From BP-464 sp045805505 (lineage in GTDB: Bacteria; Actinomycetota; Thermoleophilia; Solirubrobacterales; Solirubrobacteraceae), in the NCBI GenBank assembly GCA_045805505.1, contig JBJMLA010000121.1, positions 1 to 64,000 of the forward strand: DNA of 64,000 nucleotides, in the 5' to 3' direction. Positions 45,166 through 53,691 of this stretch are shown one piece after another. Position 1 is the stretch's first letter. Every line of letters begins with the position of its first letter. Under the pieces are notes generated by a model. The model was not told where the DNA came from. It saw only the letters and a program-made list of their open reading frames with translations, and searched no databases. A program made the position numbers and the translations under genes.

Positions 45166-46224
45166 ATGCCGCTTCCCGACGCGCTTTCCGAACTGCTGAC
45201 TGCTCACGGGCCCTCGGGCCGCGAGGAGGCGCCCTCGGCGGTCTTCCGGCGCCAGGCCGAGGCGTTCGGAGCGACCGTGGCCGTCGACACCCTCGGGACC
45301 ACCAGCGCGCGCGTGTCGGGCACGGGTGGCGGCCCGTCGGTGGCGGTCTTCGGCCACCTCGACGAGATCGGCCTGATCGTCACGCACATCGACGACAAGG
45401 GCTTCCTGTGGTTCACCGGCGTCGGGGGCTGGGACCCGATCGTCCTGGTCGGCCAGCGCGTCGTGGTCACCACGCGCGACGGCGTGCTGCCCGGCGTCGT
45501 GGCCCGCAAGGCGATCCACCTGCTCACGCCCGACGAGCGCAAGAAGGTCCCCGAGCTCAAGGAGCTCCACATCGACATCGGCGCCGCCGACGGCGACGCG
45601 GCCAAGGCGGTCGTGCGCGTCGGCGACGTGGCGGTCATCGACGGCGATCCCATCGAGCTGCCGGGCGAGCGCTTCGCGGCGCGCTCGATGGACAACCGCC
45701 TCGGTTGCTTCGTCGCGCTGGAGGCGGCGCGCCTGGTCGCCGAGGCCGGCGGCGCGCCCGGCGACGTCATCGCCGTCGGCAACGCGCAGGAGGAGACCGG
45801 CCTGGCCGGCGCCGCCACCAGCCCGTTCGGCCTGCGCCCCGACGTGGCCGTCGTCGTCGACGTGACGCACGCCACGGACGTCCCGGGCGTCGACGAGCGC
45901 GAGCTCGGCTCGCACGCGCTGGGCTCCGGGCCCGTCCTCAACCGCGCCGCGGCCCTGCACCCGCAGCTGTTCGAGCTGCTCCACGACACCGCCGAGCGCG
46001 AGAGCATCCCGGTGACCATCGAGGCCTCGGGGCGCTACACCGGGACCGACGCCGACGCGGTCCAGATCTCGCGCGCCGGCGTCCCTTGCGCGCTGGTCAG
46101 CGTGCCCCTGCGCTACATGCACTCGCCGGTCGAGATGGCCGACCTCGCCGACGTCCACGCGTGCGCTCGCCTGATCGCCGCGTTCTGCCTGGCCCTCGAG
46201 CCGGGCACGACGTTCACGCGCTGA
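45166..46224 (+). CDS. M42-family metallopeptidase
   Basis: 352-residue dimetal aminopeptidase of the M42 (glutamyl aminopeptidase/FrvX-like) family, forming large tetrahedral assemblies in the cytoplasm. Metal ligands are recognisable: His in FGHLDEIGLIV, Asp in SMDNRLGCF, Glu-Glu in QEETGLAGAA, Asp in VVDVTHATD and His in YMHSPVEM near the C-terminus. ATG 45166 gives MPLPDALSELLTAHGPSG, the usual N-terminus. The last 11 nt overlap the convergent isochorismatase gene. Confidence 0.92.
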   Translation: MPLPDALSELLTAHGPSGREEAPSAVFRRQAEAFGATVAVDTLGTTSARVSGTGGGPSVAVFGHLDEIGLIVTHIDDKGFLWFTGVGGWDPIVLVGQRVVVTTRDGVLPGVVARKAIHLLTPDERKKVPELKELHIDIGAADGDAAKAVVRVGDVAVIDGDPIELPGERFAARSMDNRLGCFVALEAARLVAEAGGAPGDVIAVGNAQEETGLAGAATSPFGLRPDVAVVVDVTHATDVPGVDERELGSHALGSGPVLNRAAALHPQLFELLHDTAERESIPVTIEASGRYTGTDADAVQISRAGVPCALVSVPLRYMHSPVEMADLADVHACARLIAAFCLALEPGTTFTR

Positions 46225-46780
46225 GCGAGCGTTCCCGCAGCAGCTGTGCCGCCGGCGTCAGGTCGGCGTTCATGTTGACGCGCATCATCTTCAGTGCCGC
46301 GTCGGCGAGGTCGTCGTGGATGTGCGCGACCGCATCGGGCGGGACGTGCACGTCGAAGTGGCGGATGTAGGCGTCGAGGGCCGAGTAGAGGATGCACTGC
46401 TCGGTCACCTGGCCGATGAGGATCAGCTTCTCGATGCCGCCCTCGCGCAGCAGGTACTCCAGCGGCGTCTCGTAGAAGATCGAGTGCCGGGCCTTGACGA
46501 TGAAGTCGACGTCGTCGCCGGGCGCGATCGGCTCGATCAGCGGGGCGAACTCGCCGCCGAGGAACTCCTCGACCATCTCGGCGCGGCCCTGGTGCCAGGC
46601 GCCGTGGTTGTCGTTGACGTAGATCGTGCGGACGCCCTGCTCCTGCGCCCGCTTGACCAGATCGACCATGCACGGCAGCGACTCCTCCACCGAGGCGCGT
46701 AGCTTGTCGGCGTCGTCGAAGTCGTAGTTGTTGATCATGTCGACGACGACCAACGCGCTCTTGCTGTTGCTATTCGACAT
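46214..46780 (-). CDS. isochorismatase-family cysteine hydrolase
   Basis: 188 residues. Catalytic triad positions: Asp in ALVVVDMINNYDF, Lys in FIVKARHSIF and Cys in GQVTEQCILYSALDAY. The family covers isochorismatase, nicotinamidase and N-carbamoylsarcosine hydrolase; the substrate cannot be chosen from sequence. ATG 46780 yields MSNSNSKSALVVVDM. Its 5' end overlaps the divergent HAD gene by about 44 nt. Confidence 0.88.
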   Translation of the reverse strand: MSNSNSKSALVVVDMINNYDFDDADKLRASVEESLPCMVDLVKRAQEQGVRTIYVNDNHGAWHQGRAEMVEEFLGGEFAPLIEPIAPGDDVDFIVKARHSIFYETPLEYLLREGGIEKLILIGQVTEQCILYSALDAYIRHFDVHVPPDAVAHIHDDLADAALKMMRVNMNADLTPAAQLLRERSLSA

Positions 46781-47438
46781 AGATGGGACCCTGCTCCTGA
46801 AGGCTTCCCGCGAGCATGTCGCGGCCATGCATGCCGCGCTGGCGCGGGTGTACGGCCTGACCTCGCCCCAGAAGGTCGAGGCCGCGGGCCGGACCGACCT
46901 GGAGATCGCGCGGCACATGACGCTGCTGGCGGGGATCCCGGCGCTGACCTTCGAGGAGGGCGCCGACGCGATGTGCGTCGCGGTCGCCGAGGAGTACGCC
47001 CGGCTGGTGCCCGACGACCTCTCCGACCGTGTGGCCCCGGGGATCCCGGAGCTGCTCGACGCGCTGGCCGCGCGCGAGGACGTGCTCCTCTCGCTGGTCA
47101 CCGGCAACCTCGAGCCCGTCGCGCGGATGAAGCTGCGCGCCGCGGGCATCGGCGAGTACTTCCCCTCCGGGCAGGGCGGCTTCGGCTCCGACCGCGAGGA
47201 CCGCACCGAGCTGCCGGCCATCGCGCGGGCGCGGGCGGGAACGCCGGGCGAGCCGCATCCGCGCGAGGACACGCTGGTCATCGGCGACACGCCGCGCGAC
47301 ATCGCGTGCGCGCGCGCTGACGGCGTGCGCGTCGTCGCCGTGGCCGGCGGGCCCTACGCGCCCGGAGAGCTGACCGACGCCGACGCGGTCGCCTCGGATG
47401 CGTCGTCGCTGCTCGGCGCGATCGACAGCTTGCGATAG
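46737..47438 (+). CDS. HAD-superfamily hydrolase
   Basis: About 233 residues, phosphoglycolate phosphatase-like. Motif I is LLFDIDGTLLLK, motif II LSLVTGN, motif III/IV LVIGDTPRDIACARADG. The ATG at 46737 has a TAGTTG box 6 nt upstream; a later TTG (for example 46761) would shorten the overlap with the divergent isochorismatase gene. The 3' end overlaps the convergent DsbA-like gene by 85 nt. Confidence 0.88.
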   Translation: MSTTTNALLLLLFDIDGTLLLKASREHVAAMHAALARVYGLTSPQKVEAAGRTDLEIARHMTLLAGIPALTFEEGADAMCVAVAEEYARLVPDDLSDRVAPGIPELLDALAAREDVLLSLVTGNLEPVARMKLRAAGIGEYFPSGQGGFGSDREDRTELPAIARARAGTPGEPHPREDTLVIGDTPRDIACARADGVRVVAVAGGPYAPGELTDADAVASDASSLLGAIDSLR

Positions 47439-48289
47439 CGCGGCAGCGTCCACAGGCCGTCGAAGCCCAGGTGCGTCTCGACCGCGACGCGGCCGAGCTC
47501 CTCCCGCGCGCCCTCGAGCGAGAGGCCCATCAGCTCGGCGACCTCGACGGTGGCCAGCGGCTCGCCGGCCCAGGTCAGCGCCTCCTCGACGGAGACCGGC
47601 TCGGGCCGCCGCGTGTGGCCGGGCAGCATGTTGGCCAGCGCGACCTCGTAGACCCCGAAGGGGTGAAAGCCCGGGATTGCGACGCGCAGCCCGTCGGCCA
47701 GGCGGATCAGCTCGTAGCTCGGGCAGGTGTAGCGGCGCCCGTTCTCGGCATCGGCCAGCTTGTGGTCGAGGGCGAGCGCCGCGGCGGCGGGCTTGCGCGC
47801 CGCGGCCATGTCGGCCCGCAGCGCGTCCTCGACAGCGGGGTCGGCGAGCCAGCCGTGCAGCATTGCCGCGTCGATGCCGGCGTCGTGCGCGGCGGCCTCG
47901 ATGAGGTGCGGGTCGTCGAGCAGGCCGCCGCCGAAGTGCCGGACGCGCAGCTGGCGCAGGAGCGTGCGGGCCAGCCGCTCGCCACCGTGCTCGCGCGCCG
48001 CGACGATCGCGCGGCAGGCCGGCAGCGTCGCGGCCATGCGCGGGCGCTCGTGCGTGGCGATCGGCATGTGGTGCTCGCGGGCGATCGTGGCCATGCCGCT
48101 GGCCATCTTCTGCGGCGTGAAGCCCTTCTCGAGGTACTCCTCCGGGGACTCCGACAGCCCGACCATGTGCAGCCGCCACTCGACCGCGTCGCCGAACAGC
48201 CAGTCGATCCGCCGGCGGACCGGCTCCGCACTCCACGCCCACGGGCAGCCGGGGTCGGTGAACTCGTTGATCTGGATCGCGGGGGGCAC
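47354..48289 (-). CDS. DsbA-family thioredoxin-like protein, single active-site Cys
   Basis: 311 residues. The N-terminal motif FTDPGCPWAWSAEP aligns with the DsbA/FrnE CPWC active site, but the second Cys is Ala, so it cannot form the usual disulfide. The long helical insert and the cis-Pro region CPSYELIRLADGLRVAIPGFHPF fit the fold. No signal peptide, so it is cytoplasmic. The last 28 codons (KLSIAPSSDDASEATASAS) are low-complexity and antisense to the HAD gene, an added tail. GTG start; a TAGGCC box (48296-48301) lies 6 nt upstream. Confidence 0.8.
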   Translation of the reverse strand: MPPAIQINEFTDPGCPWAWSAEPVRRRIDWLFGDAVEWRLHMVGLSESPEEYLEKGFTPQKMASGMATIAREHHMPIATHERPRMAATLPACRAIVAAREHGGERLARTLLRQLRVRHFGGGLLDDPHLIEAAAHDAGIDAAMLHGWLADPAVEDALRADMAAARKPAAAALALDHKLADAENGRRYTCPSYELIRLADGLRVAIPGFHPFGVYEVALANMLPGHTRRPEPVSVEEALTWAGEPLATVEVAELMGLSLEGAREELGRVAVETHLGFDGLWTLPRYRKLSIAPSSDDASEATASASVSSPGA

Positions 48290-48320
48290 ACCCCCGGCCT
48301 ACCCGAACCCTCAACCCTCC

Positions 48321-48341
48321 TAAAGGGGCCTGGCCCCTTTA
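48321..48341. terminator. AAAGGGG palindrome, probable bidirectional terminator
   Basis: AAAGGGG (48322-48328), loop CCTGG, CCCCTTT (48334-48340). The TAA stop of the ceramidase-like gene is inside it. A near-identical element lies at 62098-62116. Confidence 0.6.
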
Positions 48342-51300
48342 AGAGAGTTCGACGGGCCCGCTGGTGTCGCCCCAGGCGTCGGTGATGGTGATGGTGGCGG
48401 CGCCGGGCACGCCGTGGAGGGTGAAGCGGCCGTGCTCGTCGCTGTGGACGGTGCGCTCGGCTCCGCCCGCGGTGGCCACGGTCGCGGTCAGCTCTCCGGT
48501 GGTGTCGAGCCAGTCGCGGAAGCGGCAGTCCAGGCAGTAGTGCTCGGCGTCGGAGGGGTCGTTGGCGCTGTAGCCGCGCGTGCGGTTGAGGAAGCGGGCG
48601 CCGGTGGCCGTCTGGTCGGCGGCGGAGTCGGGGAAGTCGACGGGCCCGATGGCGAACGACAGGGTGCCGAGGTCGCGGGTGGAGGTCCCGCGGATCCGGC
48701 TCTCCTTGACCGTGTGCGCCGGCCCGGCGGCGAAGCTCAGCGCGGTGCCGTCGCGCTGGACGTCCTCGACGGTGATGCCCCGCCACGGCGCGACCGTGAA
48801 CGGGTCGGACGTCAGCGTGTACGGGACCGCGGCGCCGCCGGCCTGGCGGGCCCCCGCGACGCGGAAGCGGTAGGTGCCGGCGGGTGTCGCGCGGTAGGTG
48901 CGGCCCTGCGGGTCGACCAGGTTGAAGCGCGAGACGAACGCCTCGAAGGTCGCCGTCCAGCGCCAGGTCTGGCCGCCCGCGCGGTAGGTCGCCAGCGCCG
49001 AGGGATCGCTGCCCGGGTAGGCCAGCGTGGTCTGCACCTCGCCGCTCTGGTCGGCGAACAGCACCCACTCGTCACCCACCTTGCGCTCGACCACCACCAC
49101 CGGGTTGTCGGTGTAGTTGTTGCCGCCCGCCCAGCGGAACGTCGCGGCGTCGAAGCGCTGGATGTCCTTGGGCTGGCGGACGTCGGTCGGGACCCCGAGG
49201 CCGTCGTCGGGCACGGTCGCGCCGTAGGCCTGCACGCCGGCGCTCGCCGCCTCGGCCACGGCCGTGACCTTGGCGTCCTCGGCGCGCTGGTCGGCCGCCT
49301 CCTTGGCGGCGCCCGCCGCGTACTCCGGCGCCTCGGCCGCCGCCACCGCCGGGTCGGTCTCGACGGCGATCGCCTCGGCCGCCGCCTCGTCGCCCTTGAG
49401 GCTGTGGCCGATGCGCGCCAGCCGCGTGGCGAAGTAGTCGCTGGAGTGCGGGCCCCAGCCGGTCAGCGCCTTGCGGTAGTGGTCGCGGCCCATGAAGTCG
49501 CGGTAGGTCGCGATGTAGCCGTTGTAGTCGTTGGCCATCGAGATGGTGACGACCATCTTGTAGCCGTGGGCGTCGGCGTAGCCGTCCGTCTGGGCGGTGC
49601 CGCCGCGGACCGTCGTGTCGTCGTGGGTGTAGTTGCCGCGGATCTTGGCGAGGTCGGTCGGCTCGGACTCCGCCTGCACGCCGCACCCGAGCTCGGCACA
49701 CGCGGGGTCGTCCCAGCCCGCCGCGTCGTTGAGGGTCCGCGCGCGGTAGCGCTGCATGACCGCGTCGGGGATGGTCTCGCCGCCGCTCGTCGCGCACGTC
49801 CACGTCTTGTCCGTGCTCTGCGTGCAGCTGTTGGTGGCGTGCGTCTTGTCGTCGGCCGGCGGGTTCGTCGCGTCGTAGCCGAGCCACTCGTTGCCAGGAA
49901 TCCGGTCGGTGCGCGTCTTGATGTTGTAGGCCTGGTCCGTCCACTGCTCGCACGAGCAGACGGTCAGCAGGATGTCGCCCAGGCGGATGCCCTGCAGGTG
50001 CACGCCGAGCGTGTCCTGCAGCAGCCCGTGCGACGGCGTCGAGATGTTCTCGGGGAACGGGATCCCCAGCGCCTCGAAGTCGTCGGTCGTGACGCCCGGC
50101 GTCGAGGCGGGCAGCGCGCCGGTCAGCGGCTGCAGCGACTCGCCGATCGGCACCTCGGAGCAGTCGGCGGCGGTGCCGACGCGCGGGTTGAGGCCGAATG
50201 CGGGATCGACGCGGCAGCTGTTGACGCCGGGGTAGGGGTGCGAGACCGGCCCCGGGAACCAGTGGTCCTCGACCGCCACGGGGAAGCTCGACATCCACGG
50301 GATGAAGCGGTCGTGGTAGCTGGCCATGCCGAAGTGCTCGGCGTCGTCGGGGTTGGGCTGCTGGGCCTCGATCGCGCGCACGTTGCCGATGACCGCGTCG
50401 GCGAGCTGGCGGGCCGCCCACTCCATCTGGTTGTACTGGGTGTGGTTGAACGCCTCGCGCTCGTGGATCGAGTGGTAGGTCTCGGTCTCGATCTCGGAGT
50501 TGCCGGTCGCGTTCTGCGTGAAGATCGTGATGCCGCCGGCGGTCCGGTCGACGAAGCGCTCCATCGTCGCCGGGTACTCGCCGGTGATCAGGTCATAGCC
50601 CTCGAGGAACTCCGGGTGCTGGCCGAGGTTGACGAGCGTCGAGAGCGGCCGCGGGTGCGCGGGGTCGTCGATGTTCTCGAAGCGGATGACCGACAGGTCG
50701 TGGTCGGAGAAGGAGTTGGTGAAGCCCGCGGGGCCGCCGTCGTCGGCGCGCGCCGGGCCCAGCGGGTTGCGCTGGATCTTGTCGAAGTAGCTGGCGGTCG
50801 CGCTGACGCGGACGGCGTGCAGGTCCTTGAACGCCTGTGTCAGCGCCGCCGCGTTCTGCCTCGCGTAGTAGTCGTAGAAGCGGAAGTCGAACGCATCCTG
50901 GAACGTCCACACGCCCGGGTTGAACGACGAGTAGGACGGCGACGAGTGGTTGTGGGTGACCGCCATCGTGATGTTCGTCGCGTTCAGCGCGCCGTCCGTC
51001 GCGTCGGAGGCCAGCTGCGCCGTGCGCCGGAACAGCGCGTCCTGCGGGATGTAGTGGTCGTCGGAGACGATCGCGGCGTACTTGCCGTCGGCCCCCTTGA
51101 TGACCAGCGCGCGCACCGACTCGCGCGACTGCACGCCGTAGGAGGCGGCGTTCTTGACCGACTGCAGGTGCGGGTCGTAGTCGCCGTAGCCGCCGTCGCG
51201 CGTGCTGGCGTACTGGCCCGCGGAGCTGCCGACGTGGTAGGTGCCGTCGACCTTCGCGGCGCCCGCCTGCACGACCCCCTCGGCCGAGGCGGACGAGGCG

Positions 51301-51350
51301 CAGGCGAGCAGGGTCAGCCCGGCGAGCAGTGCGGCAGCAGCACGGTTCAT
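48339..51350 (-). CDS. exported neutral ceramidase-like protein
   Basis: 1003 residues with a Sec leader (AAAALLAGLTLLACASSASA). Residues 25-620 resemble neutral/alkaline ceramidases: ITMAVTHNHSSPSYSS (zinc-ligand His), LVNLGQHPEFLEG, IFTQNATGNSEIE and NDYNGYIATYRDF match in order the THTHSGPG, NATGN and YxGYxTT elements. The Ser and zinc ligands seem plausible but the match is diverged. The C-terminal third is a beta-rich domain set (FRWAGGNNYTDNPVVVVER) with a CLDCRFRDW pair and a final carboxypeptidase-regulatory-like beta domain. The ATG is preceded by a GCCTCCG/CGGAGGC hairpin that buries a GGAGG. Substrate may be a lipid amide. Confidence 0.72.
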   Translation of the reverse strand: MNRAAAALLAGLTLLACASSASAEGVVQAGAAKVDGTYHVGSSAGQYASTRDGGYGDYDPHLQSVKNAASYGVQSRESVRALVIKGADGKYAAIVSDDHYIPQDALFRRTAQLASDATDGALNATNITMAVTHNHSSPSYSSFNPGVWTFQDAFDFRFYDYYARQNAAALTQAFKDLHAVRVSATASYFDKIQRNPLGPARADDGGPAGFTNSFSDHDLSVIRFENIDDPAHPRPLSTLVNLGQHPEFLEGYDLITGEYPATMERFVDRTAGGITIFTQNATGNSEIETETYHSIHEREAFNHTQYNQMEWAARQLADAVIGNVRAIEAQQPNPDDAEHFGMASYHDRFIPWMSSFPVAVEDHWFPGPVSHPYPGVNSCRVDPAFGLNPRVGTAADCSEVPIGESLQPLTGALPASTPGVTTDDFEALGIPFPENISTPSHGLLQDTLGVHLQGIRLGDILLTVCSCEQWTDQAYNIKTRTDRIPGNEWLGYDATNPPADDKTHATNSCTQSTDKTWTCATSGGETIPDAVMQRYRARTLNDAAGWDDPACAELGCGVQAESEPTDLAKIRGNYTHDDTTVRGGTAQTDGYADAHGYKMVVTISMANDYNGYIATYRDFMGRDHYRKALTGWGPHSSDYFATRLARIGHSLKGDEAAAEAIAVETDPAVAAAEAPEYAAGAAKEAADQRAEDAKVTAVAEAASAGVQAYGATVPDDGLGVPTDVRQPKDIQRFDAATFRWAGGNNYTDNPVVVVERKVGDEWVLFADQSGEVQTTLAYPGSDPSALATYRAGGQTWRWTATFEAFVSRFNLVDPQGRTYRATPAGTYRFRVAGARQAGGAAVPYTLTSDPFTVAPWRGITVEDVQRDGTALSFAAGPAHTVKESRIRGTSTRDLGTLSFAIGPVDFPDSAADQTATGARFLNRTRGYSANDPSDAEHYCLDCRFRDWLDTTGELTATVATAGGAERTVHSDEHGRFTLHGVPGAATITITDAWGDTSGPVELS

Positions 51351-51386
51351 GCCTCCGGAACGTCGGAGGCACGCCGAACTTGCGGC

Positions 51387-53579
51387 TTACTTGCCGCCGG
51401 TGAGCTTCAGGACATAGGACGTGACGTCGGCGATCTGCTGCGGCGTGAGCACGCCCTCGAAGGCCGGCATCCCGCCGCCGCCCTTCTCGACCTGCTTGAG
51501 GACGTTGTCCTCGACCTTGGCGCTGGGCAGGCCGGTGAGGTCCGGGCCGCCGTTGCCGCCGGTGCCGTCGGCGCCGTGGCACGTCGAGCAGTTGTCGGCG
51601 AAGACAGCCTCGCCGGCGTCGGCGTTGCCCTTCTTGGTGTCGCTCTTGGTCTCGTCCTCACCGGCGTGCTGGATCCCCTGGCCGGTGCCCGCGGCCTTGG
51701 CCGGCCCGAGCGTGCCGTCGAGGCCGAACAGCCACAGGTTGTCGCCGTGCTTGGTCGCCGCCAGGCCGTTGCCGCCCGCGTAGAAGGCGATGTACTGCTT
51801 GCCGCCCTGCTCGAAGATCGTCGGCGTGTTGTTGGCGCCGGCGCCGGTCTGGAAGCTCCACAGCTTCTCGCCGCTGTCGGCCTTGTAGGCCTCGAGCTCG
51901 CCCGTGTTGCGCCCGACGAACACGAGGTTGCCGCCGGTCGCCACGCTGCCGGAGTAGCACGCGTCGTCGAACTCGGCGCGCCATGCGGTGCGCCCGGTCG
52001 TGACGTCGATCGCCGCCAGCACGCCCGGGTTCGGGATGAAGCCGTTGATGGTCCAGACGCTGGCCAGGTACGGCGCCGCGCGGGTCCCCGGGGGCTTGGT
52101 CAGGTTGACGCTGTAGCCGCCGGCCGTCTCGAGCGCGCACACGTAGAGCATGTGCGTGTCGGGGTTGTAGCTCGAGGGCGGCCAGTTCACGCCGCCGGCC
52201 GGGCTCGGCGCGACCACGACCATCTTCTTGAGCTCGAGCGGCGTGAAGATCTCGCCGTGGACCGGATCGAGCTTCTTGGTCTCCGGGCTCTTGGCGCCCA
52301 GCCCCTTGATCTCGGCGTACTGGTCGTCGGAGACCGTGTGGGGCACGACCGGGTCCCACTGCGGGAACGGCTGGGTCTTGGCGGTCTTCTGGTAGGCGTT
52401 CTGCGGGACCGGCCGCTCCTCGATCGGGACGATCGGCTTGCCGGTCTTGCGGTCCAGGACGTAGGTCCAGCCCGTCTTGTTGGTCTCGGCGATCGCCTCG
52501 CGCTGCCGGCCGCCGATCTCGGCGTCGAACAGGATCACGGGGTTGGGGCTGTCGTAGTCCCAGATGTCGTGATGGACCTGCTGGTAGTGCCAGCGGTACT
52601 TGCCCGTGTCGGCGTCGATCGCGACGATCGAGGCGGTGAAGAGGTTGTCGCCCTCGCGCGCGTGGCCGTTGTCGTCGGGCGAGGCGTTGCCCGTCGAGAA
52701 GTAGAGCATCCCGAGCTTGGGATCGACCGCGGGCGTCTGCCAGATTGGGGCGCCGCCGTGCTGCCAGGAGTCGTTGTCCTGCGGCCAGGTCTCGTGGCCG
52801 ACCTCGCCGGGGCCGGGCACCGTGTAGAAGCGCCAGTCGATCTTGCCGGTCTTGGCGTTCACGGCGGTCAGCCGGCCGCGGGCCTGGTACTCGCCGCCGG
52901 ACACGCCCGTGTAGACGCGACCGTTGTAGTAGAGCGGCGCCGACGTGATCGTGTAGCCGTTCTGCCACTTCTCGATCGTCGTCGACCACTCCTTCTTGCC
53001 GGTCTTCTGGTCGAGCGCGACGAGCTGTCCGTCGAGCTGGCCGATGTAGACCATGCCCTCGCCGATGGCCACGCCGCGGCTCGTCCAGCCGCAGCAGACC
53101 GACGTGTTCTTGTCGGTGATGCCGGCCTTGTACTGCCACTGGATCTTGCCCGTGCCGACGTCGACGGCGAACACGTCGTCGGCGCCGGTGGCGACGTACA
53201 TCGTGCCCTTGTAGACGATGGGCTGGGACTCGGCGGAGTACTTGGCGGCGACCGCGGAGCGCTTGAGGTGGGTGATCCAGACACCCTTGACCTTGTCGAT
53301 GTTGCCGTCGTTGATCTGGTTGAGCGGCGAGAAGCGCTGGTTCTTCAGCGAGCCGCCGTTGGTCAGCCAGTCCTCCTTCGGCTGCTCGTCGAGCTGGTCG
53401 GCCGCGAAGGCCGGCGCGCCCTGGATCTCGGCCGGCTCGACGATCTGCCGGCCGTTGGCGCCGACCGTGATCGTCTTCTCGTGGCCGGTGAAGTTGCCGA
53501 TCGCCCAGCCCGCGAAGGCGACGAGCAGGACACCGAACAGGATGATCCCGACGGCGGCCGGGTCGCGCTTGGAGGACAC
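51387..53579 (-). CDS. PQQ-dependent dehydrogenase with fused cytochrome c domain
   Basis: About 730 residues. From GTG 53579 the protein opens SSKRDPAAVGIILFGVLLV, a membrane anchor, then an eight-bladed PQQ propeller outside the cell. The adjacent-Cys ring SVCCGWTSRG, tryptophan-docking repeats (GMVYIGQLDGQLVALDQKTGK, in part) and WDYDSPNPVILFD with the catalytic Asp mark a quinoprotein alcohol dehydrogenase. The C-terminal 90 residues are a c-type cytochrome: CSTCHG near 663-668 and Met in GGGMPAFEG. An in-frame upstream ATG (53648) is less likely. A TAGGGC box lies 7 nt before the GTG. No PQQ-synthesis genes are nearby. Confidence 0.92.
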   Translation of the reverse strand: MSSKRDPAAVGIILFGVLLVAFAGWAIGNFTGHEKTITVGANGRQIVEPAEIQGAPAFAADQLDEQPKEDWLTNGGSLKNQRFSPLNQINDGNIDKVKGVWITHLKRSAVAAKYSAESQPIVYKGTMYVATGADDVFAVDVGTGKIQWQYKAGITDKNTSVCCGWTSRGVAIGEGMVYIGQLDGQLVALDQKTGKKEWSTTIEKWQNGYTITSAPLYYNGRVYTGVSGGEYQARGRLTAVNAKTGKIDWRFYTVPGPGEVGHETWPQDNDSWQHGGAPIWQTPAVDPKLGMLYFSTGNASPDDNGHAREGDNLFTASIVAIDADTGKYRWHYQQVHHDIWDYDSPNPVILFDAEIGGRQREAIAETNKTGWTYVLDRKTGKPIVPIEERPVPQNAYQKTAKTQPFPQWDPVVPHTVSDDQYAEIKGLGAKSPETKKLDPVHGEIFTPLELKKMVVVAPSPAGGVNWPPSSYNPDTHMLYVCALETAGGYSVNLTKPPGTRAAPYLASVWTINGFIPNPGVLAAIDVTTGRTAWRAEFDDACYSGSVATGGNLVFVGRNTGELEAYKADSGEKLWSFQTGAGANNTPTIFEQGGKQYIAFYAGGNGLAATKHGDNLWLFGLDGTLGPAKAAGTGQGIQHAGEDETKSDTKKGNADAGEAVFADNCSTCHGADGTGGNGGPDLTGLPSAKVEDNVLKQVEKGGGGMPAFEGVLTPQQIADVTSYVLKLTGGK

Positions 53580-53691
53580 GGCACGCGCCCTACCCGCGAA
53601 CCGCCCCTTCCCGGCGCGCCCCGTCAGCGAACAAACGGCGCAGCGCAACCTGGAGCTTGCGCGATGCCCGCCCGGCGGTCATGCTGGGGCC

